NCBI GenBank assembly: GCA_015064155.1
Contig: SVST01000011.1
Location: 1-64,000, forward strand
From: Oscillospiraceae bacterium
GTDB lineage: Bacteria > Bacillota > Clostridia > Oscillospirales > CAG-272
Length of the DNA stretch: 64,000 nt
Direction: 5' to 3'
The translations under genes were made by a program, and so were the position numbers. Below the pieces are notes generated by a model. The model did no database searches. It worked only from the letters and a program-made list of their open reading frames with translations, and was not told where the DNA came from. This document shows, piece after piece, positions 18,879 to 28,271 of this stretch (positions are counted from its first letter, which is position 1; each line of letters begins with the position of its first letter).

Positions 18879-20057
18879 ATGGATGCCATCATTGCGCGCT
18901 GTATGAAATTGATTCGGTACGAAATATTCGGAAACCCAATCGGCGAAGACTTCTCCGAGGGGCTTACGGAGGACGTGCTGAAGTCCTTGTACACCTTTTC
19001 CAAGAGTCACGACGTAGCACATATCGTCGGTTCGGCACTGGAAAAGAATCGGTTGATGCCCGCCTCCGGTGAGGTTGCGCAAGCCTTTCAAAAGCAAAGC
19101 TTTTTGGCAATCTACCGCTACCAACAAATTCAGCATATCTACGATCGCGTCTGTGCCATTCTGGAAGACGAAAAGATCGCGTACGTCCCCTTAAAGGGCT
19201 CGGTCATCCGTCCCTATTACGCCGAGCCGTGGATGCGAACCAGCTGTGACATCGATATTTTGGTACACCCGGAGGATTCCGAGCGCGCCGCACAAATCAT
19301 CGAGAAAAAAATGGGAAGCGTCAAGGAAACCTACCGCAATTTTCATGACATCTCGTTGATTCTGCCGGGAAACGTGCATTTGGAGCTGCACTTTACGTTG
19401 GAGGAATCGGTTCCCTCTATGGACCGCGTCCTGTCGCGCGTTTGGGAGTACACCTATCAACCGAATCCGGACAGCGTTTGCCGGCTGCAAACCAACGAAT
19501 TTCTGCTGTTCCATCTGATCGCGCACAATGCCTACCATTTTGTGGCGGGCGGCTGCGGCATCCGTCCCTTTATCGATTGGCATCTTTTGCGCGAACGCAT
19601 CGACTTTAACCGTGAAAAATTGGATGCGTTGCTGGAAGCAGCCGAATTGAAAAGCTTTGAGGTTGCCACCGATCGTTTGGCAGACGTTTGGATGGGGGGA
19701 CACGAGCATACACCCATCACCAAAGACATGGAGAATTATATTTTCTATGCAGGGGTTTACGGCTCGCTTGAAAACCAGATTGCCGTTGCCAGCGAAAACG
19801 CGGACGGACGCACGAAATATCTTGTCTATCGGGTCTTTATGCCCTACAAGCGGCTGAAAACCATTTATCCCGTATTGAAAAAATGGCCGATTCTCTACCC
19901 CGTTTGCACGGTGCGCCGTTGGTTCCGTATTCTATTCGGCAACCGCAAGGGCGCGTTTCGGGAATTGAAGCAAACGGTTTCGTACTCCGACGACAAAAAG
20001 AAAAGCGTTGCCAATCTTTGCCGTGAATTGAAGCTGAACAATATTATTATTAAATAA
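18879..20057 (+). CDS. Nucleotidyltransferase family protein (NTP_transf_5-like)
   Basis: VPLKGSVIRPYYAEPWMRTSCDIDILVHPED; SD AAAGGAGAT before ATG 18879. Confidence 0.8.
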   Translation: MDAIIARCMKLIRYEIFGNPIGEDFSEGLTEDVLKSLYTFSKSHDVAHIVGSALEKNRLMPASGEVAQAFQKQSFLAIYRYQQIQHIYDRVCAILEDEKIAYVPLKGSVIRPYYAEPWMRTSCDIDILVHPEDSERAAQIIEKKMGSVKETYRNFHDISLILPGNVHLELHFTLEESVPSMDRVLSRVWEYTYQPNPDSVCRLQTNEFLLFHLIAHNAYHFVAGGCGIRPFIDWHLLRERIDFNREKLDALLEAAELKSFEVATDRLADVWMGGHEHTPITKDMENYIFYAGVYGSLENQIAVASENADGRTKYLVYRVFMPYKRLKTIYPVLKKWPILYPVCTVRRWFRILFGNRKGAFRELKQTVSYSDDKKKSVANLCRELKLNNIIIK

Positions 20058-20070
20058 TCCGTACCAAACG

Positions 20071-20650
20071 TCAAGGAGCCGAGCCGCATTCGCGGCTCGG
20101 CTCCTTGAAAGTGTAGACAAAATGCATAAAAGCCGTCAAATCAAATAAAAGCCTTAGCCGCTTTTCTCTTTGACACTAAAGGCACAAAGAGAAAAGCTAC
20201 CAAAAGAGAAATGCCGAGGATGATTTCGCCGTCTGCGGACGGCGAGGAGGGCTACGCACCCTCCACCGCGCGAGCTTTTGAAAAAGCTCGACCAAAACTT
20301 TCACCAAATTGTCAAAAGTCGTCAATTTGGTCTACATGCTGCAAAGGAACCGAGCCGCGAATGCGGCTCGGCTCCTTGAAAGTGTAGACAAAATGCATAA
20401 AACCGTCAAATCAAATAAAAGCCTTAGCCGCTTTTCTCTTTGACACTAAAGGCACAAAGAGAAAAGCTACCAAAAGAGAAATGCCAAGGATGATTTCGCC
20501 GTCTGCGGACGGCGAGGAGGGCTACGCACCCTCCACCGCGCGAGCTTTTGAAAAAGCTCGACCAAAACTTTCACCAAATTGTCAAAAGTCGTCAATTTGG
20601 TCTACATGCTGCAAAGGAACCGAGCCGCGAATGCGGCTCGGTTCCTTTTG
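20071..20650. repeat. ~270-bp tandem duplication punctuated by three GC-rich hairpins
   Basis: Near-identical units offset 270-271 bp; GAGCCGC-loop-GCGGCTC hairpins near 20074, 20344 and 20614. Confidence 0.95.
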
Positions 20651-20675
20651 CTCCGATCCCGTTTTGCGGGACGGC

Positions 20676-22100
20676 TTACAGATTATAGTATCTGTCAAAT
20701 TCTGCGGGATGCGGGATCTTGGAAAGCTCCTTGCATTCCTCTCTCTTTGCCTTGATAAAGTTCTGAATCAGCTCCTTGGGGAAAACTCCGCCTGCGGTCA
20801 GATAATCGTGATCCGCTTCCAGCGCATCCAGTGCCTTATCCAGCGATGCGGGCAGGTGCGAAAGCTTTGCCTTCTCCTCGTCGCTCAAATGATACAAGTT
20901 CACGTCGTAGGGACCCCAACCGTTTGCATGCGGGTCGATCTTATTCTTCACGCCGTCAAGTCCTGCCATCAGAATGGCTGCATAGCAGAAATAGGGGTTG
21001 CAGGTTGCGTCGGGGTTACGAAGCTCAAAGCGACGCTTGTTGGGGGTCTTTGCGTATGCGGGAATACGAATGACCGCACTGCGGTTAGAGGTTGCGTAGC
21101 CAACGGTTACGGGAGCCTCAAAGCCGGGCACTAAACGCTTGAAGGAGTTGGTGCTGGGGTTGGTAATCGCACAAAGCGAATCGATGTGCTTGAGAAGACC
21201 GCCCATGAAATAGTGTGCGGTTTCGCTCAGGTGCGCGTAGCCGTTGTCATCCGAGAACACGGGCTCGCCGTCCTTGAGCAGCAGCATATGCACGTGCATG
21301 CCGCTTCCCGCCTCGCCGTAAACCGGCTTGGGCATAAAGGTTGCGCTCTTGCCGTACTTAAGTGCGGTGTTGTGGATGATATATTTAATCATCATGGTTG
21401 CGTCTGCCATCTCGGACATTTTGCCAAGCTGCGGCTCGATCTCAAACTGTCCCGATGCAGCAACCTCGGGATGATGGTAGTTGATTTCGATGCCGGCTTC
21501 CTTCATCAGCATAACCATCTCACTGCGGCACTCGTAAGAAATATCAAACGGCTTGGCAATATGATAGTTCTTCTGTTTCGGAACGACAACACCCATGCCC
21601 TCGGTCGCACTGTTCCAATAGGATTGCTTTGCGTCTACCGAGAAGCCGATGTTCTTTCCGCTGACCTCCCAGCCAACGTTGTCGAAGAGATAGAACTCGA
21701 ATTCGGGCAGAATCAGCATGGTGTCGGCAATGCCCAGATCCTTCATGTACTGCTCAGCGGCAAGCACGATATTACGGGGATACTGCGGCAGAGGACGGTT
21801 TTCGGGGCTTGCAATGATCATCGCGTTACCCGTCATCGAAAGCGTGGGAATGGTGCAGAAGGGATCCACAACCGCCGTATCGGGGTCGGGAATGAACACC
21901 ATATCACTCTTTTCAACAACCGCGTAGCCGTAGTTGGACGCATCAAAGCCGATGCCGCTTTTCATCGTATCCTCGGAAAAATTCTCCGCGGGGATGGTTA
22001 CGTGACGGTACTGACCGTTAATATCGACCATTTTGAAGTCGACCATTTTAATTCCTTTTTCTTGGATAAGAGCAAGGATATCCTGTACAGTTTTTGACAT
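20676..22100 (-). CDS. glnA: Glutamine synthetase type I
   Basis: GSGMHVHMLL; NPSTNSFKRLVPGFEAPVTVGYATSNRSAVIRIP; SD GGAGG upstream of ATG 22100. Confidence 0.97.
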   Translation of the reverse strand: MSKTVQDILALIQEKGIKMVDFKMVDINGQYRHVTIPAENFSEDTMKSGIGFDASNYGYAVVEKSDMVFIPDPDTAVVDPFCTIPTLSMTGNAMIIASPENRPLPQYPRNIVLAAEQYMKDLGIADTMLILPEFEFYLFDNVGWEVSGKNIGFSVDAKQSYWNSATEGMGVVVPKQKNYHIAKPFDISYECRSEMVMLMKEAGIEINYHHPEVAASGQFEIEPQLGKMSEMADATMMIKYIIHNTALKYGKSATFMPKPVYGEAGSGMHVHMLLLKDGEPVFSDDNGYAHLSETAHYFMGGLLKHIDSLCAITNPSTNSFKRLVPGFEAPVTVGYATSNRSAVIRIPAYAKTPNKRRFELRNPDATCNPYFCYAAILMAGLDGVKNKIDPHANGWGPYDVNLYHLSDEEKAKLSHLPASLDKALDALEADHDYLTAGGVFPKELIQNFIKAKREECKELSKIPHPAEFDRYYNL

Positions 22101-22316
22101 GATTTTTTCCTCCAAATCAAGTTCTTACCAAAATTATAGCACTTTTTCGGGGGGCTGTCAATAGTTTTTTTGGCAATCGAAAAAGCGCAGAATTGCTTTT
22201 TCAACTTTTTATCGCAGAGATCACGCTTTTGGACATCAAAAAATAAAGGGGGGATTGCCTCCCCTTTCCATCGCGCAAATGGATATATTTCAACCCGGCT
22301 ATTTTTTTGAATAGGG

Positions 22317-22345
22317 TTGACATCTTCCAAAACCCATGCTATAAT
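22317..22345 (+). promoter_or_regulatory. Consensus sigma-A promoter
   Basis: TTGACA-N17-TATAAT. Confidence 0.8.
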
Positions 22346-22410
22346 AGACTTCGGTATGGTATCATTATTTTACCAAAAACAATTTAGAAAGACAGAAAGA
22401 GGAAAAACTT

Positions 22411-22878
22411 ATGGGTAAAAAAAAGAAGGTAAACGTCTCTGATTTCGGCATGAAATGGTATAAATTTCTCATTTATTTTGCGTTGTTTGCCAGTGCATTG
22501 TTAAATGTCATTTCTGCGATTCTCTATTTTTCGGGAAATGTATACAAGAATTCAGGAACGGTATATAAAGTCTTTCCCAAGTTACAAATGCTTGACTCTC
22601 TTTACGGTGTTGCACTGATTGTGTTTGCTATTTTTGCACTCGTTGTCAGAAGTGCATTGGCAAACTATAAGGGAAAAGCACCCAAGCTGTTGATTCGGTA
22701 TTATCTGATAAGCGGATTGGTTTCCTTTATTTACCTTATAGCTGCATCCGTTATTGTTTCCGATTCGAGAGTATCGGTAGGCACTTCTGCCTTCGTCATC
22801 GTCTTGGGTTCTATTCTCGGAGCAGTCATCAACGCCATTTACTTCAAAAAACGTGCCGTATTGTTTTATAAGAAATAA
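22411..22878 (+). CDS. Small multi-pass membrane protein of unknown function
   Basis: Several hydrophobic segments; own promoter and terminator. Confidence 0.75.
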   Translation: MGKKKKVNVSDFGMKWYKFLIYFALFASALLNVISAILYFSGNVYKNSGTVYKVFPKLQMLDSLYGVALIVFAIFALVVRSALANYKGKAPKLLIRYYLISGLVSFIYLIAASVIVSDSRVSVGTSAFVIVLGSILGAVINAIYFKKRAVLFYKK

Positions 22879-22901
22879 TCTGCAAATCTCCTTGTAAACC
22901 A

Positions 22902-22932
22902 AGAGGTGAGCCGTGTTTAGCGGCTCACCTCT
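22902..22932. terminator. Terminator between convergent genes
   Basis: AGAGGTGAGCCG-N7-CGGCTCACCTCT. Confidence 0.8.
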
Positions 22933-22962
22933 GTTATTTGATCACGATCTGCGATTGAAAAA

Positions 22963-24693
22963 TCACTCTTCGATCTTCGCGCGGCGGATGTTGACTGCCT
23001 TGATGCGCTCCATATCGAATTTGGGAACACGGTCGTAAGTGTACAAGCCGTTGGTTTCCTGCTCTACGTCGTAAAGCTGGGTGTAGCAGAAGCCGAACAG
23101 GTAGGGCGTGTCCAAAAGCACGTCGGTAAGTCCCTTGTAACGCTCGTGGAATTCCTCAACCGTTTGCGGTGCGTTGCCGTAGCCCCAGGCATTGGAAAGA
23201 CCCGAGTTGACGTCCCATTTGATGCCGCCGTATTCGCTGACGAACACGGGCTCTCCGCGATAGGTATACGCCAGCTTTCCAAAGGTCTTGTGCGTGGCAT
23301 GGAAATGCTTGATCGCGTCGGCGGGATTGTCGTAGTTGTATACCTCGGCAAACTTTTCGGGATCCTGAATATAGTCGTGCAAATCGAAGATATCGGTTTC
23401 CACGTGATACCATCCGCTGGTATCGATGCAGGGACGCGAAAGGTCAAGTGCCTTGGTCTGACGGTAGACCAAGCGCAACAGCTCGTCGTTCTGACGCTTA
23501 CCGCCACTCATGCTGGTTTCGTTGAGAGGACACCAACCAATGATAGACGGGTGGTTATAGTCGCGCTCCAAAATCTCCTGCCACTCGTAAAGCAACGGTG
23601 CGATCGCATCGGGCAGCGCGTAGTCAATGCCCCAGTTTCCGTATTCGCCCCAAACCATGTAGCCCATGCGGTCGCAGTGGTACAGGAAGCGAGGCTCAAA
23701 CACCTTTTGATGCAGACGCGCACCGTTAAAGCCCGCATCCATCGAAATCTGAATATCGTTTTGCAATGCCTCGTCGGAGGGTGCGGTGTAAACGCCGTCG
23801 GGATAGAAGCCCTGATCCAAAACAAGCCGCTGGAACACCGATTTGCCGTTGAGCAGGAAGCGATAGCCGTCCATTCTCGTTTCACGCATACCAAAGTAAG
23901 ACGTTACTTCGTCCTCACCATAAGTCAATTTCAGATCGTACAGTCTTCCCTCTCCAAGCTCCCACAGGTGCAATTCGTCCAAAGCAAGCTGTCCCGACAC
24001 CTTGCCGCCGCGGGGGGCTTTGATCGCAGTCGCGCCCACGGGACGTCCCTCGTAGAATGCCTCGGCACGCAATTCACCGCCGCCGATCAGGTCAGCCGAG
24101 ATCTGCAGCGTGCTGTTATGAATATCGGGGGTCAGACGGAACGAAGCGACGTACGCATTCGGAACGTACTCCATCCAAACGGTCTGCCAAATACCGGTGA
24201 CACGGGTATAGTAGCAGCCGTACGACTCATATCTGCGCGATTGCTTACCGTGACCGTACATGGGATTTCGGTCTTCATCGATCGCACAAACGGCAAGGCT
24301 GTTCACACCGTCCTGCAAGAACGGGGTGATATCGAACGAAAACGATACGTAACCGCCCGTGTGAGTGCCAACCTCGACACCGTTGAGATAAACATGTGCA
24401 ATATGATCAACCGCACCGAAATGCAGCAGTACTCTGCCGCCCCGCCAAGCGTCCGGAATCACCAAATCGCGGCGATACCAAACGCAGTTGAGAAAATCGG
24501 TGTTCCCGATGCCGGAAAGCTTACTTTCGGGGCAGAACGGCACGGTGATCTTGCCATCCAGATGCTCTTTTTCAAACAGACGGCGCGAAATACCGCTGAC
24601 ACCGCTGTCCAACTCAAATTCCCACTCACCGTTGAGGTTTTCCCACGCGGCACGCATACGTTGCGGATTCGGATGTTCACTTCTTGGAATCAT
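22963..24693 (-). CDS. Glycoside hydrolase family 2 protein
   Basis: ENLNGEWEFELD; VDHIAHVYLNGVEVGTHTGGYVSFSFDITPFL; WGEYGNWG...NHPSIIGWCPLNE. Confidence 0.93.
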   Translation of the reverse strand: MIPRSEHPNPQRMRAAWENLNGEWEFELDSGVSGISRRLFEKEHLDGKITVPFCPESKLSGIGNTDFLNCVWYRRDLVIPDAWRGGRVLLHFGAVDHIAHVYLNGVEVGTHTGGYVSFSFDITPFLQDGVNSLAVCAIDEDRNPMYGHGKQSRRYESYGCYYTRVTGIWQTVWMEYVPNAYVASFRLTPDIHNSTLQISADLIGGGELRAEAFYEGRPVGATAIKAPRGGKVSGQLALDELHLWELGEGRLYDLKLTYGEDEVTSYFGMRETRMDGYRFLLNGKSVFQRLVLDQGFYPDGVYTAPSDEALQNDIQISMDAGFNGARLHQKVFEPRFLYHCDRMGYMVWGEYGNWGIDYALPDAIAPLLYEWQEILERDYNHPSIIGWCPLNETSMSGGKRQNDELLRLVYRQTKALDLSRPCIDTSGWYHVETDIFDLHDYIQDPEKFAEVYNYDNPADAIKHFHATHKTFGKLAYTYRGEPVFVSEYGGIKWDVNSGLSNAWGYGNAPQTVEEFHERYKGLTDVLLDTPYLFGFCYTQLYDVEQETNGLYTYDRVPKFDMERIKAVNIRRAKIEE

Positions 24694-24813
24694 ATCAATA
24701 TCCTCCTTAAGAGTTTTACTTTTTTAGTCGTCTTCATTATATCATCGAAAAAAGCAAAAAACAATGTGTATTTTTGCTTTTTCCATGTGTATTTTCAGCA
24801 TATCGCAAGCGGC

Positions 24814-25959
24814 TTAGTCTGCCACTCGCTCTCCAAGTATATTTCTGTACTTTTGGTAGAAGGACTCGAAATAGCCACCGTCCAGTGCCTCACGGATCTT
24901 GCGCGTGAGGTTGTTGTAAAAATACAAATTATGCGTCACGGCAAGGTGCATCCCAACCGCCTCCTTTGCCTTGAGCAGATGGCGCACGTAAGAACGGCTG
25001 TAATTGCGGCAAGCGGGGCAGTTACAGGTTTCGTCGAACGGACGGGGATCTTTGGCATACTTTTCGTTCATCAGATTCATTTTTCCGTGCCACGTAAAGA
25101 GATTTCCGTGCCGTGCGTTACGGCTGGGCATCACACAGTCGAAGAAGTCCACACCAAGATGTACTGCCTCCAAAATATTGCAGGGAGTTCCAACCCCCAT
25201 CAGGTATCGCGGCTTGTCGGTAGGCATCTGCGGCTCAACCGCGTCGATGATACGGTACATTTCCTCGGTCGGCTCTCCCACGGCAAGACCGCCGATGGCA
25301 TAGCCCTCGCAAGGAACCTCGCGGATCATCTGCATATGCGCAATGCGCAGATCCTCGTACGTACCGCCCTGATTGATGCCGAACAGCATTTGCTGACGGT
25401 TGATGGTGTCGGGAAGCGCATTCAAGCGATCCATCTCGGCACGGCAACGCAAGAGCCAACGGTAGGTGCGCTCCATGCTGTCCTTGCAATATTTGTGCGG
25501 CGCGGGATTTTCCACGCATTCGTCAAACGCCATCGCAATGGTAGACGCCAGGTGCGACTGAATCTGCATGCTTTCCTCGGGACCCATGAAAATCCGCTTT
25601 CCGTCGATGTGCGACGCAAACCGCACCCCCTCCTCGGTGATCTTACGAAGCTGGGACAGAGAAAACACCTGAAATCCGCCGCTGTCGGTGAGGATCGGAC
25701 GGTCCCAGTTCATAAACTTGTGCAGTCCTCCCATTTCGTAAATGAGTCCGTCACCCGGACGCAGATGCAAATGGTAGGTGTTGGAAAGCTCGACCTGGCA
25801 GTCGATCTCGCGCAGCTCCATCGTGTTGACACCGCCCTTGATCGCCGCGCACGTGCCGACGTTCATAAACACAGGGGTTTGAATGTCCCCGTGCACCGTG
25901 TGCAAAACACCTCTGCGCGCTCTTCCCTCTTGCTTCAATAGTTCAAATTGCTTTGCCAT
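24814..25959 (-). CDS. tgt: Queuine tRNA-ribosyltransferase
   Basis: DRPILTDSGGFQVFSLSQLRKITEEGV; GGLAVGEPTEEMYRI; RYLMGVGTP. Confidence 0.97.
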   Translation of the reverse strand: MAKQFELLKQEGRARRGVLHTVHGDIQTPVFMNVGTCAAIKGGVNTMELREIDCQVELSNTYHLHLRPGDGLIYEMGGLHKFMNWDRPILTDSGGFQVFSLSQLRKITEEGVRFASHIDGKRIFMGPEESMQIQSHLASTIAMAFDECVENPAPHKYCKDSMERTYRWLLRCRAEMDRLNALPDTINRQQMLFGINQGGTYEDLRIAHMQMIREVPCEGYAIGGLAVGEPTEEMYRIIDAVEPQMPTDKPRYLMGVGTPCNILEAVHLGVDFFDCVMPSRNARHGNLFTWHGKMNLMNEKYAKDPRPFDETCNCPACRNYSRSYVRHLLKAKEAVGMHLAVTHNLYFYNNLTRKIREALDGGYFESFYQKYRNILGERVAD

Positions 25960-26016
25960 GATACAAAGTCCTTTCTCGGCAGCAAGAATACAGCTTGCTC
26001 CTTTTTTTTGTTTTTG

Positions 26017-26130
26017 TGGGGAGAAACTTTTTGAAAAAAGTTTCTCCCCATACCCCTCTTCAAAAACTTTTACAGAATTTTTTCTTGTGTGAGAGTTTTT
26101 ATCTCTCGTGTCGAACGTTCTATACTGCCG
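26017..26130. repeat. Dispersed intergenic element, copy 2
   Basis: TGGGGAGAAACTTTTT-GA-AAAAAGTTTCTCCCCA plus the tail shared with 15961-16076. Confidence 0.85.
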
Positions 26131-26153
26131 GATTCGGGGTGAGAATCACGACC

Positions 26154-28241
26154 TCAAAATCCCGTTCTGTCAAACTGCTTATCCAGTGTATGGTGGGAAA
26201 GCTCCAATGCCACGGGTCTTCCGTGCGGACAGAACGTAATATCGGGAATTTCCATCAGCTTATCCACGATCCATTTGATATGTGCGTCGGCATAGGCTCT
26301 TCCCGCCTTGATTGCCGCCTTGCATGCGGCTTGATAGAGTGCCTTTTCAAAGAGGATGTCGCGTGTCAGCTTCACGCTGCCCGTTGCATTGAGAATCCTT
26401 GCCGCCATCGATTCCAGCATAGAGGGAACCGCCGCGGGATCAACGGTTTCGGGAATGGCATCGGCAGAAACGGTATTCCGCGCAAAGCGCAACGAAAAAC
26501 CGATCCTTTCCAGCTCGTCGGCATACTCCTTGAGGGCTTCCACCTCTCCACTCGTCATCATCACATCAACGGGAAGCATCAGCATCTGCGATACGACCTC
26601 CGCCTTTTGCAGTCCCGCTTTCAGCTCTTCAAACAAAATGCGCTCGTGCGCGGCATGCTTGTCGATGAGAAGCATCTTATCCTCGGTTTCCACGATCACG
26701 TAGGAATGGAACACCTCGCCCACGATGCGGTAGTACGGAACCGTCTTTATCGGCGTTTCCTCCGCATGGGATTCCTCTGCCCGAGATTCCTTTTTCGGCG
26801 GCTCTCTTCGATTCTCCTCTGCGACAGACGGCACGGGCGGAACCGGAGGTTCGGGCGGTACCGGCGGCTCGGGTGGAATCGGCGGCTCTGGTGGTACCGG
26901 CGGCTCGGGTGGAATCGGCGGCTCTGGTGATACCGGCGGCACGGGCGGTACGGTTTCGGTCACCGTGGGGAGATTTCCCCGTGTCCCCACCGTATACCGC
27001 GGTGCTTCCGTAGATACCTTGGGAGCCGCGCTCGGCTTATGCTGCGACGTATATAAATTTCGGTATTCCTCTGCGGTCATGCGCGTTTGCGGCTGCGGTT
27101 GACTCCGTCCGTCCAGGTCGTAGCAAAGCTGCCGCTTGTCAAGCGATTCCAGCCGTCCCTCGCGCACGGGGACGGTTGCATCCGATACGCGTCCGCCTCC
27201 AAAGCCCGTCTTTTTTCGTCCGCCCACGTCAAGCTGCATGGCGGGACGGGTCACGTTATTTTCCAGTGCCGTGCGAACCGTGTAATAGATCGCCTCAAAC
27301 ACAGGCTTTTCGTTGGAAAATTTCACCTCCAGCTTCGCGGGATGCACGTTGACGTCCACGCGAGAGGGATTGATGGTGATAAACAGCACGCAGGTTGGGA
27401 ACTTTTCGGGGGGCATATACGAGGTATATGCCTGCTCCAATGCCGCCATTGCGGTCTTGCTCTTGACGTAGCGTCCGTTGATAAAGAAATTCTGATGGTT
27501 GCGGTTTGCCTTGAAATTATCGCTTCTGCCGATAAAGCCGTGCACGCGGATGTTATCGGTTTCACTTTCCACCTCAATCAGGCGCGAGGCAAATTCCTTG
27601 CCGAACACCGCATGGACCGTGTTTTTCAGATTGCCGTCGCCTGCCGTTTCCAGGCGGACGTTGCCGTCCACGATCAATCGAAAGGCAATATTGGGATGCG
27701 ACAGCGCGACCTTTTCCACGTTTGCCGCAACCGCCATCGATTCGGTGACGTCCTTTTTCAAAAATTTCCGACGTGCCGGCACGTTTGCAAACAGATTTTC
27801 CACGATCACCGACGTACCGTTTGAGCATCCCTGCTCCCGCACGTCCACGACCTCTCCCGCATGCGCCTCCAGCACCGCACCGAACGCGGCATCCGCGGTT
27901 TTGGAAAGAATGCGGATATCGGACACCGACGCGATTGCCGCCAGTGCCTCTCCGCGGAAGCCCAACGTCAAAATTCCGTCCAGATCCTCTGCGCATTTGA
28001 TCTTACTGGTTGCATGGCGGTGCAGTGCCACGGGCAATTCATCGGGCTCCATACCGCAACCGTTATCGGTTACGCGCATCAGCGAAACCCCGCCGTTCTG
28101 AATTTCAACCGTGATGCGATCAGCACCCGCGTCGATGGAATTTTCCATCAGCTCCTTGATGACCGATGCGGGACGGTCAACCACCTCGCCCGCCGCGATC
28201 AGATTGGCTACCGCAAAGGGCAATATATTGATTTTCCCCAT
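26154..28241 (-). CDS. mutL: DNA mismatch repair protein MutL
   Basis: INILPFAVANLIAAGEVVDRPASVIKELMENSIDAGA; TLGFRGEALAAIASVS; C-terminal CPHGRP motif. Confidence 0.97.
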   Translation of the reverse strand: MGKINILPFAVANLIAAGEVVDRPASVIKELMENSIDAGADRITVEIQNGGVSLMRVTDNGCGMEPDELPVALHRHATSKIKCAEDLDGILTLGFRGEALAAIASVSDIRILSKTADAAFGAVLEAHAGEVVDVREQGCSNGTSVIVENLFANVPARRKFLKKDVTESMAVAANVEKVALSHPNIAFRLIVDGNVRLETAGDGNLKNTVHAVFGKEFASRLIEVESETDNIRVHGFIGRSDNFKANRNHQNFFINGRYVKSKTAMAALEQAYTSYMPPEKFPTCVLFITINPSRVDVNVHPAKLEVKFSNEKPVFEAIYYTVRTALENNVTRPAMQLDVGGRKKTGFGGGRVSDATVPVREGRLESLDKRQLCYDLDGRSQPQPQTRMTAEEYRNLYTSQHKPSAAPKVSTEAPRYTVGTRGNLPTVTETVPPVPPVSPEPPIPPEPPVPPEPPIPPEPPVPPEPPVPPVPSVAEENRREPPKKESRAEESHAEETPIKTVPYYRIVGEVFHSYVIVETEDKMLLIDKHAAHERILFEELKAGLQKAEVVSQMLMLPVDVMMTSGEVEALKEYADELERIGFSLRFARNTVSADAIPETVDPAAVPSMLESMAARILNATGSVKLTRDILFEKALYQAACKAAIKAGRAYADAHIKWIVDKLMEIPDITFCPHGRPVALELSHHTLDKQFDRTGF
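26829..26962 (-). repeat. Minisatellite encoding (PPEPP)n in the MutL linker
   Basis: ggcggctcgggtggaatc / ggcggctctggtggtacc units. Confidence 0.9.
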
Positions 28242-28271
28242 GGCTCCTCCTTTCCCGCACCGCTGTGCGGC

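Noticed and set aside
20071-20650. Small ORF reading through the tandem repeat (20481-21134 +)
   Set aside because: Continues antisense into glnA; lacks an SD and protein similarity. The repeat is better seen as non-coding.
23146-25941. 931-aa + strand ORF
   Set aside because: Antisense to the clear GH2 and tgt genes; composition reflects the complementary strand, with no recognisable domain.
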